Shown in pieces: positions 1 through 7,658 of a stretch of 64,000 bases of DNA. The stretch is from positions 496,001-560,000 of the forward strand of contig NZ_JNZZ01000001.1 in the NCBI RefSeq assembly GCF_000717645.1, in the 5' to 3' direction. Both the position numbers and the translations under genes were made by a program. The DNA comes from Streptomyces californicus. Lineage in GTDB: Bacteria; Actinomycetota; Actinomycetes; Streptomycetales; Streptomycetaceae. How positions within the stretch are numbered: position 1 is the stretch's first letter; every line of letters begins with the position of its first letter. The notes under the pieces were generated by a model. It was not told where the DNA came from and did no database searches. It was given only the letters and a program-made list of their open reading frames with translations.

Positions 1-58
1 TGAGCAAGGTGTCGTAGTCGGCCCCCTGCTGGGGCTCGGTGAAGATGCGAAGATCCAT
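1..58 (-). CDS. N-terminus of a likely LLM-class F420-dependent oxidoreductase (partial)
   Basis: Only the first 19 codons lie in the window. The reverse strand from the ATG at 58 reads MDLRIFTEPQQGADYDTLL. I recognise this opening as that of Streptomyces luciferase-like (LLM) F420-dependent oxidoreductases, whose first strand and 'TEPQQGA' loop start the TIM barrel. The rest of the gene lies to the left, so no catalytic or cofactor-binding segment can be checked. The assignment rests on N-terminal similarity alone. Confidence 0.55.
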   Translation of the reverse strand, partial: MDLRIFTEPQQGADYDTLL

Positions 59-163
59 GCCTCCATCCTGCCCCTCCGGCACGGGGTCCTCCGCATCAGC
101 CCGGCCGGACCGTCTCGGCCTCTCCCCGCACCGGCTCCCCCGGGCGCCTCCGCACGACCGCCC

Positions 164-676
164 TCAGGGGCCGGCCGCCGAGGCCGCGGGGCCGCGTATG
201 CCGTCGTAGGGGCCGTCGCGATCCCGCTCGCGCTCCGGCTCCCGCTCGGACAGCCGTCTCAGCATTCCGTGGACGCGGTCGAGCGATTCGTCCGCGGCGT
301 CCATGGCCTCGATGCACTGCCAGTACAGATTGTCCTCACCCGTGTCGCAGGCCACCCCGACCAACGCGATCCCGGCCTCCGAAAGCAGCAGTGCGAGCGC
401 CGACAGGGTCGGCCGCACCTCGGCCATCCCGGACAACTGCGCCGCCCGAGCACCACCGGAGAGCACCGACGGATGGTCCAGCGCCGAGCAGCCGGCCCCG
501 ATCTCCCCCAGTGCCCGTGCCTCACTCCGTAACTCCAGCGGTCCGCACGCCGCCAGCCGGCTGCCGATGGCCCGGGCCACCGCCTGCGCCTGCCACGCCT
601 CCGCCATGACGTCCAGCGCGCCCCGGCTGCCCGCCAGCGCCCGGCGCCCGACCTCGATGAGTCGCTCCGCTTCCAT
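164..676 (-). CDS. conserved Streptomyces protein, DUF6099-like
   Basis: A 170-residue protein from the ATG at 676, preceded by GGGGAG five bases upstream. The reading frame extends 22 codons further upstream, but this start is the best supported. It is Ala/Leu-rich and predicted mostly helical, with no signal peptide or membrane segment. It ends in a charged Arg/Glu-rich tail (about residues 140-155) followed by Ala/Pro. I recognise it as a conserved actinobacterial family, probably DUF6099, with no known function. No operon partner is evident: the MazG-like gene upstream lies about 125 bases away on the same strand. Confidence 0.7.
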   Translation of the reverse strand: MEAERLIEVGRRALAGSRGALDVMAEAWQAQAVARAIGSRLAACGPLELRSEARALGEIGAGCSALDHPSVLSGGARAAQLSGMAEVRPTLSALALLLSEAGIALVGVACDTGEDNLYWQCIEAMDAADESLDRVHGMLRRLSEREPERERDRDGPYDGIRGPAASAAGP

Positions 677-800
677 CGGTCTCCCCCGTCCATACGAAAA
701 CCCGCTCACCTCATTCATTACCCACAGTGAGGGCAACGCCACCGTAAAGCCAGAGGAAATCGGAAATCTGTGGACACGAAGTCGAATGTGGATAACTTGA

Positions 801-1160
801 TCACTCCGAAGAGTGACGATCCTCGGGTTCCGGGGCCTCCGGGAGGGGGAACCGTTTCTCGTTCCGTTCCACCTTGGCCGCCAGCGCGGCCGTCGGATCG
901 ATGCCCAACACCTGGCAGAACTGCAGGAGGTAAGCGAACACGTCCGCGACCTCGTCGGCGACCCGGTGGACCGTCTCCGGGTCCTCCATGACGGCGGCGG
1001 ACTGCTCGGGCGTCAGCCACTGGAAGATCTCCAGGAGTTCGGACGCCTCGACGCTGAGCGCGGCCGCCAGGTTCTTCGGGGTGTGGTACTGCCCCCAGTC
1101 CCGCGCCGCGGCGAACGCGGCCAGGCGGCGCTGGAGTTCTGCCACATCGATGTCGTTCAC
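801..1160 (-). CDS. MazG-like nucleotide pyrophosphohydrolase
   Basis: A 119-residue protein of the small MazG-like (dCTPase/RS21-C6) all-alpha NTP pyrophosphohydrolase family, which hydrolyses non-canonical or excess (d)NTPs to the monophosphate and pyrophosphate. The metal-binding helices are visible: EASELLEIFQW (an ExxE pattern) near residues 36-46 and ADEVADVFAYLL (ExxD pattern) near 64-75. The GTG at 1160 is chosen because family members begin just before the first helix (VNDIDVAELQRRL). The frame runs 35 codons further upstream but encodes only an Arg/Pro-rich stretch. Its exact substrate cannot be read from the sequence. Confidence 0.85.
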   Translation of the reverse strand: MNDIDVAELQRRLAAFAAARDWGQYHTPKNLAAALSVEASELLEIFQWLTPEQSAAVMEDPETVHRVADEVADVFAYLLQFCQVLGIDPTAALAAKVERNEKRFPLPEAPEPEDRHSSE

Positions 1161-1330
1161 GGCACCAGGTCTATCACCGGCCACCGACAACGCCCTCGGG
1201 CCCACCTCCGGACCCGGGCGTCGCGCGCGGTGCGGCCGGGGGCGGCGGCCCGGTCCGGCCATCACCCCGACTGCCGCTCCCCTTGCCGCCGGCCACGACC
1301 ACAGCCACCTCGGCCGCCGCGGCGCCGGCT

Positions 1331-1374
1331 GCCACAGCCACAGCCACAGCCACAGCCACAGCCACAGCCACAGC
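1331..1374. repeat. hexanucleotide tandem repeat (GCCACA)n abutting the sepF-like stop codon
   Basis: About seven perfect copies of GCCACA run from 1331 and stop exactly at the TAG stop codon (1374-1376) of the SepF-like gene on the minus strand. The repeat lies downstream of that gene, so a change in copy number would alter the 3' end of the transcript and not the protein. It is a simple-sequence tract with no open-frame function. Confidence 0.9.
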
Positions 1375-1778
1375 TACGAATGAGCGATGCCCGCGGGGGT
1401 GACCCCCTCGACCTCCATGCCCTCCGGCGAGAGCAGGAAGACATTGCGGTCGACGCGGTGCATACCGCTGCCGAGGCCGAACACCACACCACTGGTGAAG
1501 TCGAGAATCCGCTTCGCCACGTCCGTCTCCGCCGCCGTCAGGTCGAGCAGCACCGGCACCTTGGCGACCAGGTACTCGGCGACCTCGCGCGCGTCCGCGA
1601 AGACCTGCACCCGCATCACGACGAGGCGTCGCTGTTCGGCCGCTCGGTCACGCGGCACGGTGCGGTGGTCGACGCGCGACGGCCATTCGTCCCGGCCGCG
1701 CAGCGGTACGACCTGGGCGAGCCCCTCCCACTGTTCATCGGTGGCGTCGTATCTGTCATACCTGTCGTACCTGCTCAC
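1374..1778 (-). CDS. SepF-like cell division protein
   Basis: A 134-residue member of the SepF/YlmF family, which bridges FtsZ filaments and the membrane at the division septum. Streptomyces carry several paralogs. The conserved core is clear: RLVVMRVQVFADAREVAEYL, then VPVLLDLTAAETDVAKRILDFTSGVVFGLGSGMHRVDRNVFLLSP, the dimerising SepF fold. The N-terminus is a short variable region containing a three-fold RYD repeat, unlike the amphipathic membrane helix of classical SepF, so membrane attachment may differ. The GTG at 1778 overlaps the TGA of a small upstream ORF (GTGA), suggesting translational coupling. It is probably one of the accessory SepF paralogs and not the copy in the main division cluster. 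Confidence 0.88.
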   Translation of the reverse strand: MSRYDRYDRYDATDEQWEGLAQVVPLRGRDEWPSRVDHRTVPRDRAAEQRRLVVMRVQVFADAREVAEYLVAKVPVLLDLTAAETDVAKRILDFTSGVVFGLGSGMHRVDRNVFLLSPEGMEVEGVTPAGIAHS

Positions 1779-1930
1779 AGGTCCACCCCGTCGTCGAGCC
1801 GGGCGGGTTCGCACCGGCTGCACTCACTGTTCATCAGGCAATCCTCTCGCCCCTCACCCGTTCGGCGTACCAGCGACACGGCGAACTCGGTCTCCTTGTC
1901 GTTTCCGGTACCCGACCGACACCGCTTCAT
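1775..1930 (-). CDS. small ORF coupled to the sepF-like gene
   Basis: A 51-codon frame from the ATG at 1930 that ends in a TGA overlapping the GTG start of the SepF-like gene. It contains a CSRC pair (about residues 37-40) and ends ARLDDGVDL. A second possible start, the ATG at 1834, has a better ribosome site (GAGAGGA, seven bases away) and would give a 19-residue peptide. Either form would couple translation to the downstream gene. I do not recognise a family. The evidence is position and ribosome site, so this is tentative. Confidence 0.4.
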   Translation of the reverse strand: MKRCRSGTGNDKETEFAVSLVRRTGEGREDCLMNSECSRCEPARLDDGVDL

Positions 1931-1952
1931 GACGTTCCGCACGCCCCGGCGC

Positions 1953-2750
1953 TCAGACCGCGATGACCTGCACCCCCGCCTCTGCGAACCGGCCCCTCGC
2001 CTCCGCGCCGATCCGGGCGTCGGTGACCAGGACGTCGACCGGCCCCAGATCGCAGACCCGGGCGAACGCGCGCTTGCCGATCTTCGACGAGTCGGCCGCC
2101 ACCACCACCCGCTGCGCCCGTTCCGCGAGCAGCCGGTTGACGCTGGCCTCGCCCTCGTGATGGACGTACGCACCGCGGTCGATGTCGATGGCGTTCACTC
2201 CGAGCACGGCGACGTCCAGGGTGATCTCGTTCATCACGCCGACCGCGAGCGGCCCCGTCAACTCGTACGACTGGGGCCGCGCGACCCCGCCCGTCACCAC
2301 CATCTTGATCTGCGGCCGGATCGCCAGTTCGCTCGCGATGTTGAGGGCGTTGGTCACCACGGTCAGCGTCGGCTGCCCGCCCGCCACCGCCGTCTCGCCC
2401 ACGATGTCCGGGCGCACCGCCAGCGCTCTGGCCACCTCGGTCACCGTCGTCCCCCCGGTCAGGCCGACCACCTCGCCGACGGCGACCAGCCCCGACACCG
2501 CACGCCCGATGGCCTGCTTCTCGGGGGCGTGGCGCCCCGTCTTGTAACGGAGCGCCAGTTCGTAGGAGACACCGTGCGCCACCGCGCCGCCCCGCGTGCG
2601 GGTCAGCAGGTGCTGCTCGGCCAGTTGGTCCAGGTCGCGGCGGATGGTGGCGGCCGAGACGTCGAGCGCCGCCGCCGCCTCCTCGACGTCCACCCTGCCG
2701 TGCTTGCCGACCAGTTCCAGCAGCGCGTCCCACCGGGCGTCCCTGGACAA
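1953..2750 (-). CDS. DeoR/GlpR-family transcriptional regulator
   Basis: A 265-residue DeoR-type repressor: an N-terminal winged helix-turn-helix (RDARWDALLELVGKHGRV, VSAATIRRDLDQLAEQ, then RTRGGAV wing) and a C-terminal DeoR sugar-phosphate-sensor domain with the GLTGGTTVTEVA and VVAADSSKIGKRAF motifs. The TTG at 2750 is preferred: it is preceded by GGAG at six bases and yields SRDARW, where family members usually begin. The ATG at 2894 would add 48 low-complexity residues and would place a likely operator inside the gene. It is divergent from an SIS-domain protein, so amino-sugar or sugar-phosphate control of that gene is the natural inference. Confidence 0.85.
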   Translation of the reverse strand: MSRDARWDALLELVGKHGRVDVEEAAAALDVSAATIRRDLDQLAEQHLLTRTRGGAVAHGVSYELALRYKTGRHAPEKQAIGRAVSGLVAVGEVVGLTGGTTVTEVARALAVRPDIVGETAVAGGQPTLTVVTNALNIASELAIRPQIKMVVTGGVARPQSYELTGPLAVGVMNEITLDVAVLGVNAIDIDRGAYVHHEGEASVNRLLAERAQRVVVAADSSKIGKRAFARVCDLGPVDVLVTDARIGAEARGRFAEAGVQVIAV

Positions 2751-2867
2751 GAGCGTCTCCTCACCGTCCGGCGCGGGCACCGCGTTTCGCGGGAACGCGG
2801 TCGCCGGGGACCGGACCGCCGCAAGCGTCGCACAGCGGTCGCCGGTCGCCCGCCCCCCACCTGCACC

Positions 2868-2904
2868 TTGCTTGTTTTTGCTCGATAACTGCATGTAACG
2901 TGCA
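2868..2904. promoter_or_regulatory. candidate DeoR operator in the divergent spacer
   Basis: The spacer between the DeoR gene and the SIS gene holds an unusually A/T-rich tract. On the minus strand it reads CGAGCAAAAACAAGCAA (2868-2884), the CAAAAACAA-type sequence bound by many DeoR/GlpR repressors. An imperfect repeat, TGCA-N7-TGCA, follows at 2890-2904. Assignment as operator is inference from base composition, position and family. Confidence 0.45.
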
Positions 2905-2989
2905 TAATTCTACATCCGGGCGGGAGGAGTCAGGGCCGGTCCCGCTCAGCCCGTCGCCGTGACCCACCTCGTTCCCGTGGAGTGCAGAC

Positions 2990-3877
2990 GTGTCGTATGC
3001 CGAGACCGAGACAGCCAGTCAGCCCGATTGCTGGCGGCGCGCCGCCGCTCTGGCCGGTGGCCCCGAGGCCGCCGCCCTGCCCGCCGCCGGCGAGCGGATC
3101 GCGGTCGTCGGCTGCGGCACGTCGTACTACATGGCACTGGCCTACGCCGGGCTCCGCGAGGGTTCGGGGCAGGGCGAGTCCGACGCCTTCGCCGCCTCCG
3201 AGTTCCCCTTCGGCCGCTCCTACGACCGGGTCATCGCGCTGACCCGCTCGGGCACCACCACCGAGGTCCTGGAACTGCTGAACCGGCTGCGCGGCACCAC
3301 GCGCACGGTGGCGGTCACCGCCGATCCGGAGACCCCCGTCAAGGCCGCGGCCGACGATCTCGTCGTCCTGGACTTCGCCGACGAGCGGTCCGTGGTCCAG
3401 ACCCGCTTCGCCACGACGGCCCTCACCCTCCTGCGCGCCCACCTCGGCCTGCACACCGGACAGGCCGTCGCGGACGCGGAGACCGCCCTCGCCGAGCCGC
3501 TGCCCGACGGGCTGCTGGACGCCGCGCAGTTCTCCTTCCTCGGCCGGGGGTGGACGGTCGGCCTGGCCCACGAGGCGGCGCTGAAGATGAAGGAGGCATC
3601 GCTCTCCTGGACCGAGTCGTACCCCGCGATGGAGTACCGCCACGGCCCCATCAGCATCTCCACGGAGGGGACCGCCACCTGGATGCTCGGCGAGGCCCCC
3701 GAGGGCCTGGCGGAGCAGGTGGGCGCGACGGGCGCCACCTGGGTGGACAGTCCACTCGACCCGCTGGCCGATCTCGTACGCGTCCAGCGCCTCGCGCTGG
3801 CGCGGGCGGCCGCGCGGGGTCTCGATCCCGACCTGCCGCGCCACCTGAGCCGTTCGGTGGTGCTCGACGGGTCCTGA
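2990..3877 (+). CDS. SIS-domain sugar isomerase / GlmS-C-like protein
   Basis: A 295-residue protein with tandem SIS (sugar isomerase) domains like the isomerase half of GlmS and AgaS. Visible motifs are VVGCGTSYYMALAYA (phosphosugar-binding, about residues 38-52), LTRSGTTTEVLELL (about 84-97) and the GlmS-type HEAALKMKEASLSWTESYPAMEYRHGP segment. There is no N-terminal amidotransferase domain, so it cannot be full GlmS. Deamination or isomerisation of an amino-sugar phosphate is likely. The GTG at 2990 has GGAG seven bases upstream. It is divergent from the DeoR regulator, which probably controls it. Confidence 0.85.
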   Translation: MSYAETETASQPDCWRRAAALAGGPEAAALPAAGERIAVVGCGTSYYMALAYAGLREGSGQGESDAFAASEFPFGRSYDRVIALTRSGTTTEVLELLNRLRGTTRTVAVTADPETPVKAAADDLVVLDFADERSVVQTRFATTALTLLRAHLGLHTGQAVADAETALAEPLPDGLLDAAQFSFLGRGWTVGLAHEAALKMKEASLSWTESYPAMEYRHGPISISTEGTATWMLGEAPEGLAEQVGATGATWVDSPLDPLADLVRVQRLALARAAARGLDPDLPRHLSRSVVLDGS

Positions 3878-3901
3878 GCCCGGGCCTGCGACCATGGGGG
3901 C

Positions 3902-4573
3902 ATGGACCTGACCCCGTCCTCGGCGGTGGCCGGGCGGCTGCTCGCCGCCTCGGAGCCGCAGGGGGGCATCGCCGGCTGGGCCGCCGGGCTCGTCGAGACG
4001 TTCGGCGGTCCCGGCGCGGGCGCGGCGATCGCGCTGGAGAACCTGTTCCCGCCGCTGCCCAGCGAGGTCATCCTCCCGCTGACCGGGTTCGCGGCCTCGC
4101 AGGGCGTGCTCAGCATCGCCTCCGCCCTGTTCTGGACCACGCTCGGCTCGGTCGTCGGCGCGGTGGTGCTGTACGGGATCGGCGCCGTCTTCGGCCGGGA
4201 GCGGATGCACGCCTGGTGGGCGAAGCTGCCGCTGGTCAAGGCGTCCGACCTGACGCGTACGGAGGCGTGGTTCGCCCGGCACGGCACCAAGGCGGTGCTG
4301 CTGGGGCGGATGGTGCCGGTGTTCCGGAGCCTGATCTCGGTGCCCGCGGGTGTGGAGCGCATGCCGCTGCCGGTGTTCGTCGCGCTGACGGCGGCGGGCA
4401 GCCTGGTGTGGAACACCGTGCTGGTGATGACCGGCTACTGGCTCGGCGACCAGTGGGACGTGGTCGGCAGGTACGTGGGGCTCGTGTCCAAGGTGGTGCT
4501 GGCGCTGGCCGCCGTCGCCCTGATCGGGTACGTCGTCGTACGCGTCCGAGGGCGCGGGCGGGAGAAGCCCTGA
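3902..4573 (+). CDS. DedA-family membrane protein
   Basis: A 223-residue DedA/SNARE-associated-domain protein. DedA proteins are integral membrane proteins implicated in lipid carrier and phospholipid scrambling and in envelope homeostasis. Diagnostic segments are ENLFPPLPSEVILPLTGF (about 46-63), the GSVVGAVVLYGIGAVFGRE helix with its G-rich face, and ARHGTKAVLLGRMVPVFRSLISVPAGVERMP, which carries the conserved Arg residues. At least four hydrophobic segments are visible. It begins 24 bases after the SIS gene on the same strand, so the two are probably co-transcribed, although a functional link is not obvious. Confidence 0.88.
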   Translation: MDLTPSSAVAGRLLAASEPQGGIAGWAAGLVETFGGPGAGAAIALENLFPPLPSEVILPLTGFAASQGVLSIASALFWTTLGSVVGAVVLYGIGAVFGRERMHAWWAKLPLVKASDLTRTEAWFARHGTKAVLLGRMVPVFRSLISVPAGVERMPLPVFVALTAAGSLVWNTVLVMTGYWLGDQWDVVGRYVGLVSKVVLALAAVALIGYVVVRVRGRGREKP

Positions 4574-4827
4574 CGGCGGCGGGCGGTTCGGGCGGGGGCC
4601 GGGGCGACCGCGGGGACGGCCCGCGCCGGACCGGCGATGCGATCAGCGCCGAACGCCCGTACCGCGTCGGCGGTCCGAACCGCGCCGGACGACGGGGCCG
4701 ACCCAGCGGTTCGACCCGCGCCGGGCGTCAGGGCCGTCGAAGCGGCCCCGGCGGCACCGGTGGCCGCGTTCCCCTGCCGTGCCCGCGGACAGGACGCCCG
4801 CGTCGGAGCGTCCCGTGCGCGGGCGGC

Positions 4828-5370
4828 TCAGGACTCCTCGAAGTAGGCGTCCAGGGCCTTGTCCAGTTCGGCCGGCCACGCCTTCAGCTCGCTGCGGCTG
4901 CCCGCCTCGACCTCCGCGTTGAACCAGCGGCGGGTCGAGAGGTGGACGGTCACCGTGAACCGGCGGCCGAAGCGGGCCGGAGTGGTCTCCACCGCACCGA
5001 TCTCGTCCCAGCCGAACTCGGCCTCCTGGTCGTCCAGCCGGAAGCGGACGCCTTCCCGCGCCACCCGGATCGAACCGCGCCGGTCGCTCACCTCGAAGAC
5101 CGGGCCGTCCTCGGCGCCGGCCTCGTCGCCCTCCGCTTCGGCCGTCTCCGCCGCCTCGGCCTCCCGGTCCGACTCGCCCTCCGGCGCGGCCGTTCCGGGC
5201 TCGTCGTCGCGTTCGACCCCGGCCTCCGGGGCCGCGCCGGAATCGGCCTCCGGTTCCGGTTCGGGCTTCCGGGGCGCGGCGGGCGCCGCCAGCCCGGGCA
5301 GGGGGATGAACGCCGGGTCGGTGCCTGCGGCGAACTCGGGCTTCTTGTTCGAATCTATGCTCTGCTCCAC
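4828..5370 (-). CDS. conserved Streptomyces hypothetical protein with acidic N-terminal half
   Basis: A 180-residue protein. Residues 1-90 are low-complexity and rich in Glu, Ala, Pro and Asp, probably disordered. Residues from about 92 onward form a compact beta-rich domain (FEVSDRRGSIRVAREGVRFRL, FGWDEIGAVETTPARFG, FTVTVHLSTRRWF) ending in a helix, reminiscent of PH-like folds. There is no signal peptide or membrane span, so it is cytoplasmic. It is isolated between DedA and the siderophore permease. I recognise it as conserved in the genus but know no function. Confidence 0.7.
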   Translation of the reverse strand: MEQSIDSNKKPEFAAGTDPAFIPLPGLAAPAAPRKPEPEPEADSGAAPEAGVERDDEPGTAAPEGESDREAEAAETAEAEGDEAGAEDGPVFEVSDRRGSIRVAREGVRFRLDDQEAEFGWDEIGAVETTPARFGRRFTVTVHLSTRRWFNAEVEAGSRSELKAWPAELDKALDAYFEES

Positions 5371-5506
5371 GGCGGGCAGTATGGTCCACGAACCTGTACG
5401 TGACCAGTCGCCACCGGTCCGACGCGCCGCCGGACTCCGCCCCGCGGGCGAACTCCCCTCGGCGCAACGGCCGGAGCCCGCCCGTCGGCTCCGGTCCCGG
5501 GCGGCC

Positions 5507-6574
5507 TCAGAGCACTCCCCTGCGCCACTCCCGTACCAGCAGATAACCGAGGTACGCGCCGCCGATCGCCATCGTGTAGATCCCGACGGGCAGGTCGTCG
5601 AAGAGCGCCAGCTGCTGGGAGCAGAGGTCCGCGAGCACCAGCAGCAGGCCGCCGGTGAGCGCGGAGAGGAGCAGGTGGGGGCCCGAACCCCGGCTGAGGC
5701 GGCGGGCGATCTGGGGCGCGGTCAGGGCGATGAAGGCGATGGGCCCGGAGACGCTGACGGCGGCGGCCGAGAGGGCGATCGCGAGGACGACGGCGAGGGT
5801 CTTGGCCTTCTTCGGTTCGGAGCCCAGCGCCTCGGCGATGTCGTCGCCCATCTCGCCGATGTCGAGCCGCCGCGAGATCAGCGCGGCCAGCGGGGCGGCG
5901 GCGGCCAGGACCAGCCAGACGGTCGTGGCGTCGGTCCAGGAGCGTGCGGTCAGGCTGCCGTTGACGTACGCGGTGAGGACGGACGCCTTGTCGCGTTCCA
6001 GGGCGTAGACGACGTACTGGGTGACGGCGGCGCCCATCGCGGCGACCCCGATGCCCGCGATGACGAGCCGGGCGGGGTTACGGAAGCCGGTGCCGGTGGA
6101 GACGTACACGAGGGCCATCGCGAGGATCGCGCCGATCAGCGCGCCCACGGGGACGGGGACCGTGTCGGGGAACATCAGGGCGCAGAACGCGGCGCCCGCG
6201 CCCGCCCCGGCGGAGAGGCCGATGACGTCCGGGCTGCCCAGCGGGTTGCGGGTGACGGACTGGAACAGCGCGCCGGAGAGGCCGAGTGCGGCGCCGACGC
6301 CGATGGCGACGGTGAGGCGGGGGCCCCGCAGCCGGTTGAAGACGAACCGGTCCTTGCCCTCCGCGTCGCCGACGAGGGCGGCGGGCAGATCGGCGAGCTC
6401 GATGCCGAGGCGCCCCCAGGCCAGGGTCGCCACGGCTGCGGCGAGAAGGAGGACGAACAGGCCGAGCCCGGCGAGCACGGAGGCCCGGCGCACGGGGACC
6501 GCCACGGTGCTGCCGACGGTCAGATAGCCGCGGGGGGCCTTGCGGGTGGGAGCGGTCCGGGTGGTGACGGTCAT
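5507..6574 (-). CDS. FecCD-family ferric-siderophore ABC transporter permease (second)
   Basis: A 355-residue polytopic permease of the FecCD/BtuC family. Hallmarks are GAALGLSGALFQSVTRNPLGSPDVIGLSAGAGAGAA, the SVSGPIAFIALTAPQIARRL segment (the cytoplasmic loop that contacts the ATPase) and the C-terminal LPVGIYTMAIGGAYLGYLL. About nine to ten membrane helices are expected. Its ATG at 6574 overlaps the stop of the upstream permease (ATGA). With that partner it would form the heterodimeric inner-membrane channel for ferric siderophore. Confidence 0.92.
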   Translation of the reverse strand: MTVTTRTAPTRKAPRGYLTVGSTVAVPVRRASVLAGLGLFVLLLAAAVATLAWGRLGIELADLPAALVGDAEGKDRFVFNRLRGPRLTVAIGVGAALGLSGALFQSVTRNPLGSPDVIGLSAGAGAGAAFCALMFPDTVPVPVGALIGAILAMALVYVSTGTGFRNPARLVIAGIGVAAMGAAVTQYVVYALERDKASVLTAYVNGSLTARSWTDATTVWLVLAAAAPLAALISRRLDIGEMGDDIAEALGSEPKKAKTLAVVLAIALSAAAVSVSGPIAFIALTAPQIARRLSRGSGPHLLLSALTGGLLLVLADLCSQQLALFDDLPVGIYTMAIGGAYLGYLLVREWRRGVL

Positions 6575-7608
6575 GAGGTGCCCCGCATCCTGCGTACGGC
6601 GATGAGCAGCGCGGGTGCGCCGATGAAGGCGGTGACGACGCCGACCATGAGTTCGGTGGGCCGCATGACGACCCGGCCCACCACGTCCGCGAGGAGCAGC
6701 AGGGTCGGGCCGAGCAGGGCGGAGAAGAGGATCTGGGCGCGGAAGTCGACGCCGACCACGGCCCGGACGACGTGCGGAACGGCGAGGCCGACGAAGGCGA
6801 TCGGGCCGACGGCGGCGGTCGCGGCGGCGCTGAGCAGGGTGGCGGCGAGCAGGCCGCCGCCCCGGGTGCGCCCGGGGTGCGAGCCGAGGGCGACGGCGGT
6901 CGCGTCGCCGAGGGCCAGGGCGTTGAGGCCGGGGCCGAGGGCGAGGGCCAGCAGGAAGCCGGCGGCGGCGAACGGCAGGACGGACCAGAAGACGTCGAAG
7001 TCCCGGCCGCCGAGCGCTCCGACGACCCAGTAGCGGTAGCTGTCGAAGACCTGGGGCTTGCTGAGGGTCACGGCCTGGATGAACGCCATGAGGACGGCGG
7101 TGAGCACGGCCCCGGCGAGGACCAGGCGCACCACGCTCGTCCCCGTGCCGGCGGAGCCGATGACGTGGACGAGGACGCCGGCGAGAAGGGCTCCGGGCAG
7201 CGCCCACCACATGGTGTCGGTGGCTCCGGAGGCCCCGAGCCAGGCCGTCGCGGCGACGATGCTCGCGGAGGCGCCGGCGTTGATGCCGAGGAGGCCCGGT
7301 TCGGCCAGCGGGTTGCGGGAGACGCCCTGCATGAGGGTGCCGGCGACCGCCAGGCAGAGACCGGCGAGGACGCCGAGGGCGGTGCGCGGGTAGCGGCTCT
7401 CGACGATGGTGGTGATGTTGGGGTCGGCGGTGGAGCGCAGGACGTCGAGGACGTCGCCGAACGACGTGGAGCGGCTGCCGAACATGACGCTGGCGCACAG
7501 CGCGAGTGCCAGCGCGGCCAGGCCGAGGAGCAGGAGGAACGCCACCCGGGCGGCGCCGGTACGGGAGGTACCGGCGCCGCTCGGGGGTGCGGCCGTGGTG
7601 GTTGCCAT
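6571..7608 (-). CDS. FecCD-family ferric-siderophore ABC transporter permease (first)
   Basis: A 345-residue FecCD-type permease. The family signature GLCLAVAGTLMQGVSRNPLAEPGLLGINAGAS lies in the N-terminal third, and the ATPase-coupling loop VGPIAFVGLAVPHVVRAV near residue 275. It starts at the ATG at 7608, about 50 bases after the binding-protein gene, and overlaps the next permease by four bases. Binding protein, permease and permease are on one strand behind a single iron box, so they form one iron-repressed operon. No ATPase gene accompanies them here. Confidence 0.92.
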   Translation of the reverse strand: MATTTAAPPSGAGTSRTGAARVAFLLLLGLAALALALCASVMFGSRSTSFGDVLDVLRSTADPNITTIVESRYPRTALGVLAGLCLAVAGTLMQGVSRNPLAEPGLLGINAGASASIVAATAWLGASGATDTMWWALPGALLAGVLVHVIGSAGTGTSVVRLVLAGAVLTAVLMAFIQAVTLSKPQVFDSYRYWVVGALGGRDFDVFWSVLPFAAAGFLLALALGPGLNALALGDATAVALGSHPGRTRGGGLLAATLLSAAATAAVGPIAFVGLAVPHVVRAVVGVDFRAQILFSALLGPTLLLLADVVGRVVMRPTELMVGVVTAFIGAPALLIAVRRMRGTS

Positions 7609-7658
7609 GGAAGGGGAGTGTGCCTTGCGGGCTCGGCGGTCCGGATACCCGGCCGGGG

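Noticed and set aside
813..2888. Long plus-strand open frame spanning the MazG, SepF and DeoR genes
   Set aside because: It is the antisense shadow of three real minus-strand genes in high-G+C DNA. It is Arg/Pro/His-rich with no domain.
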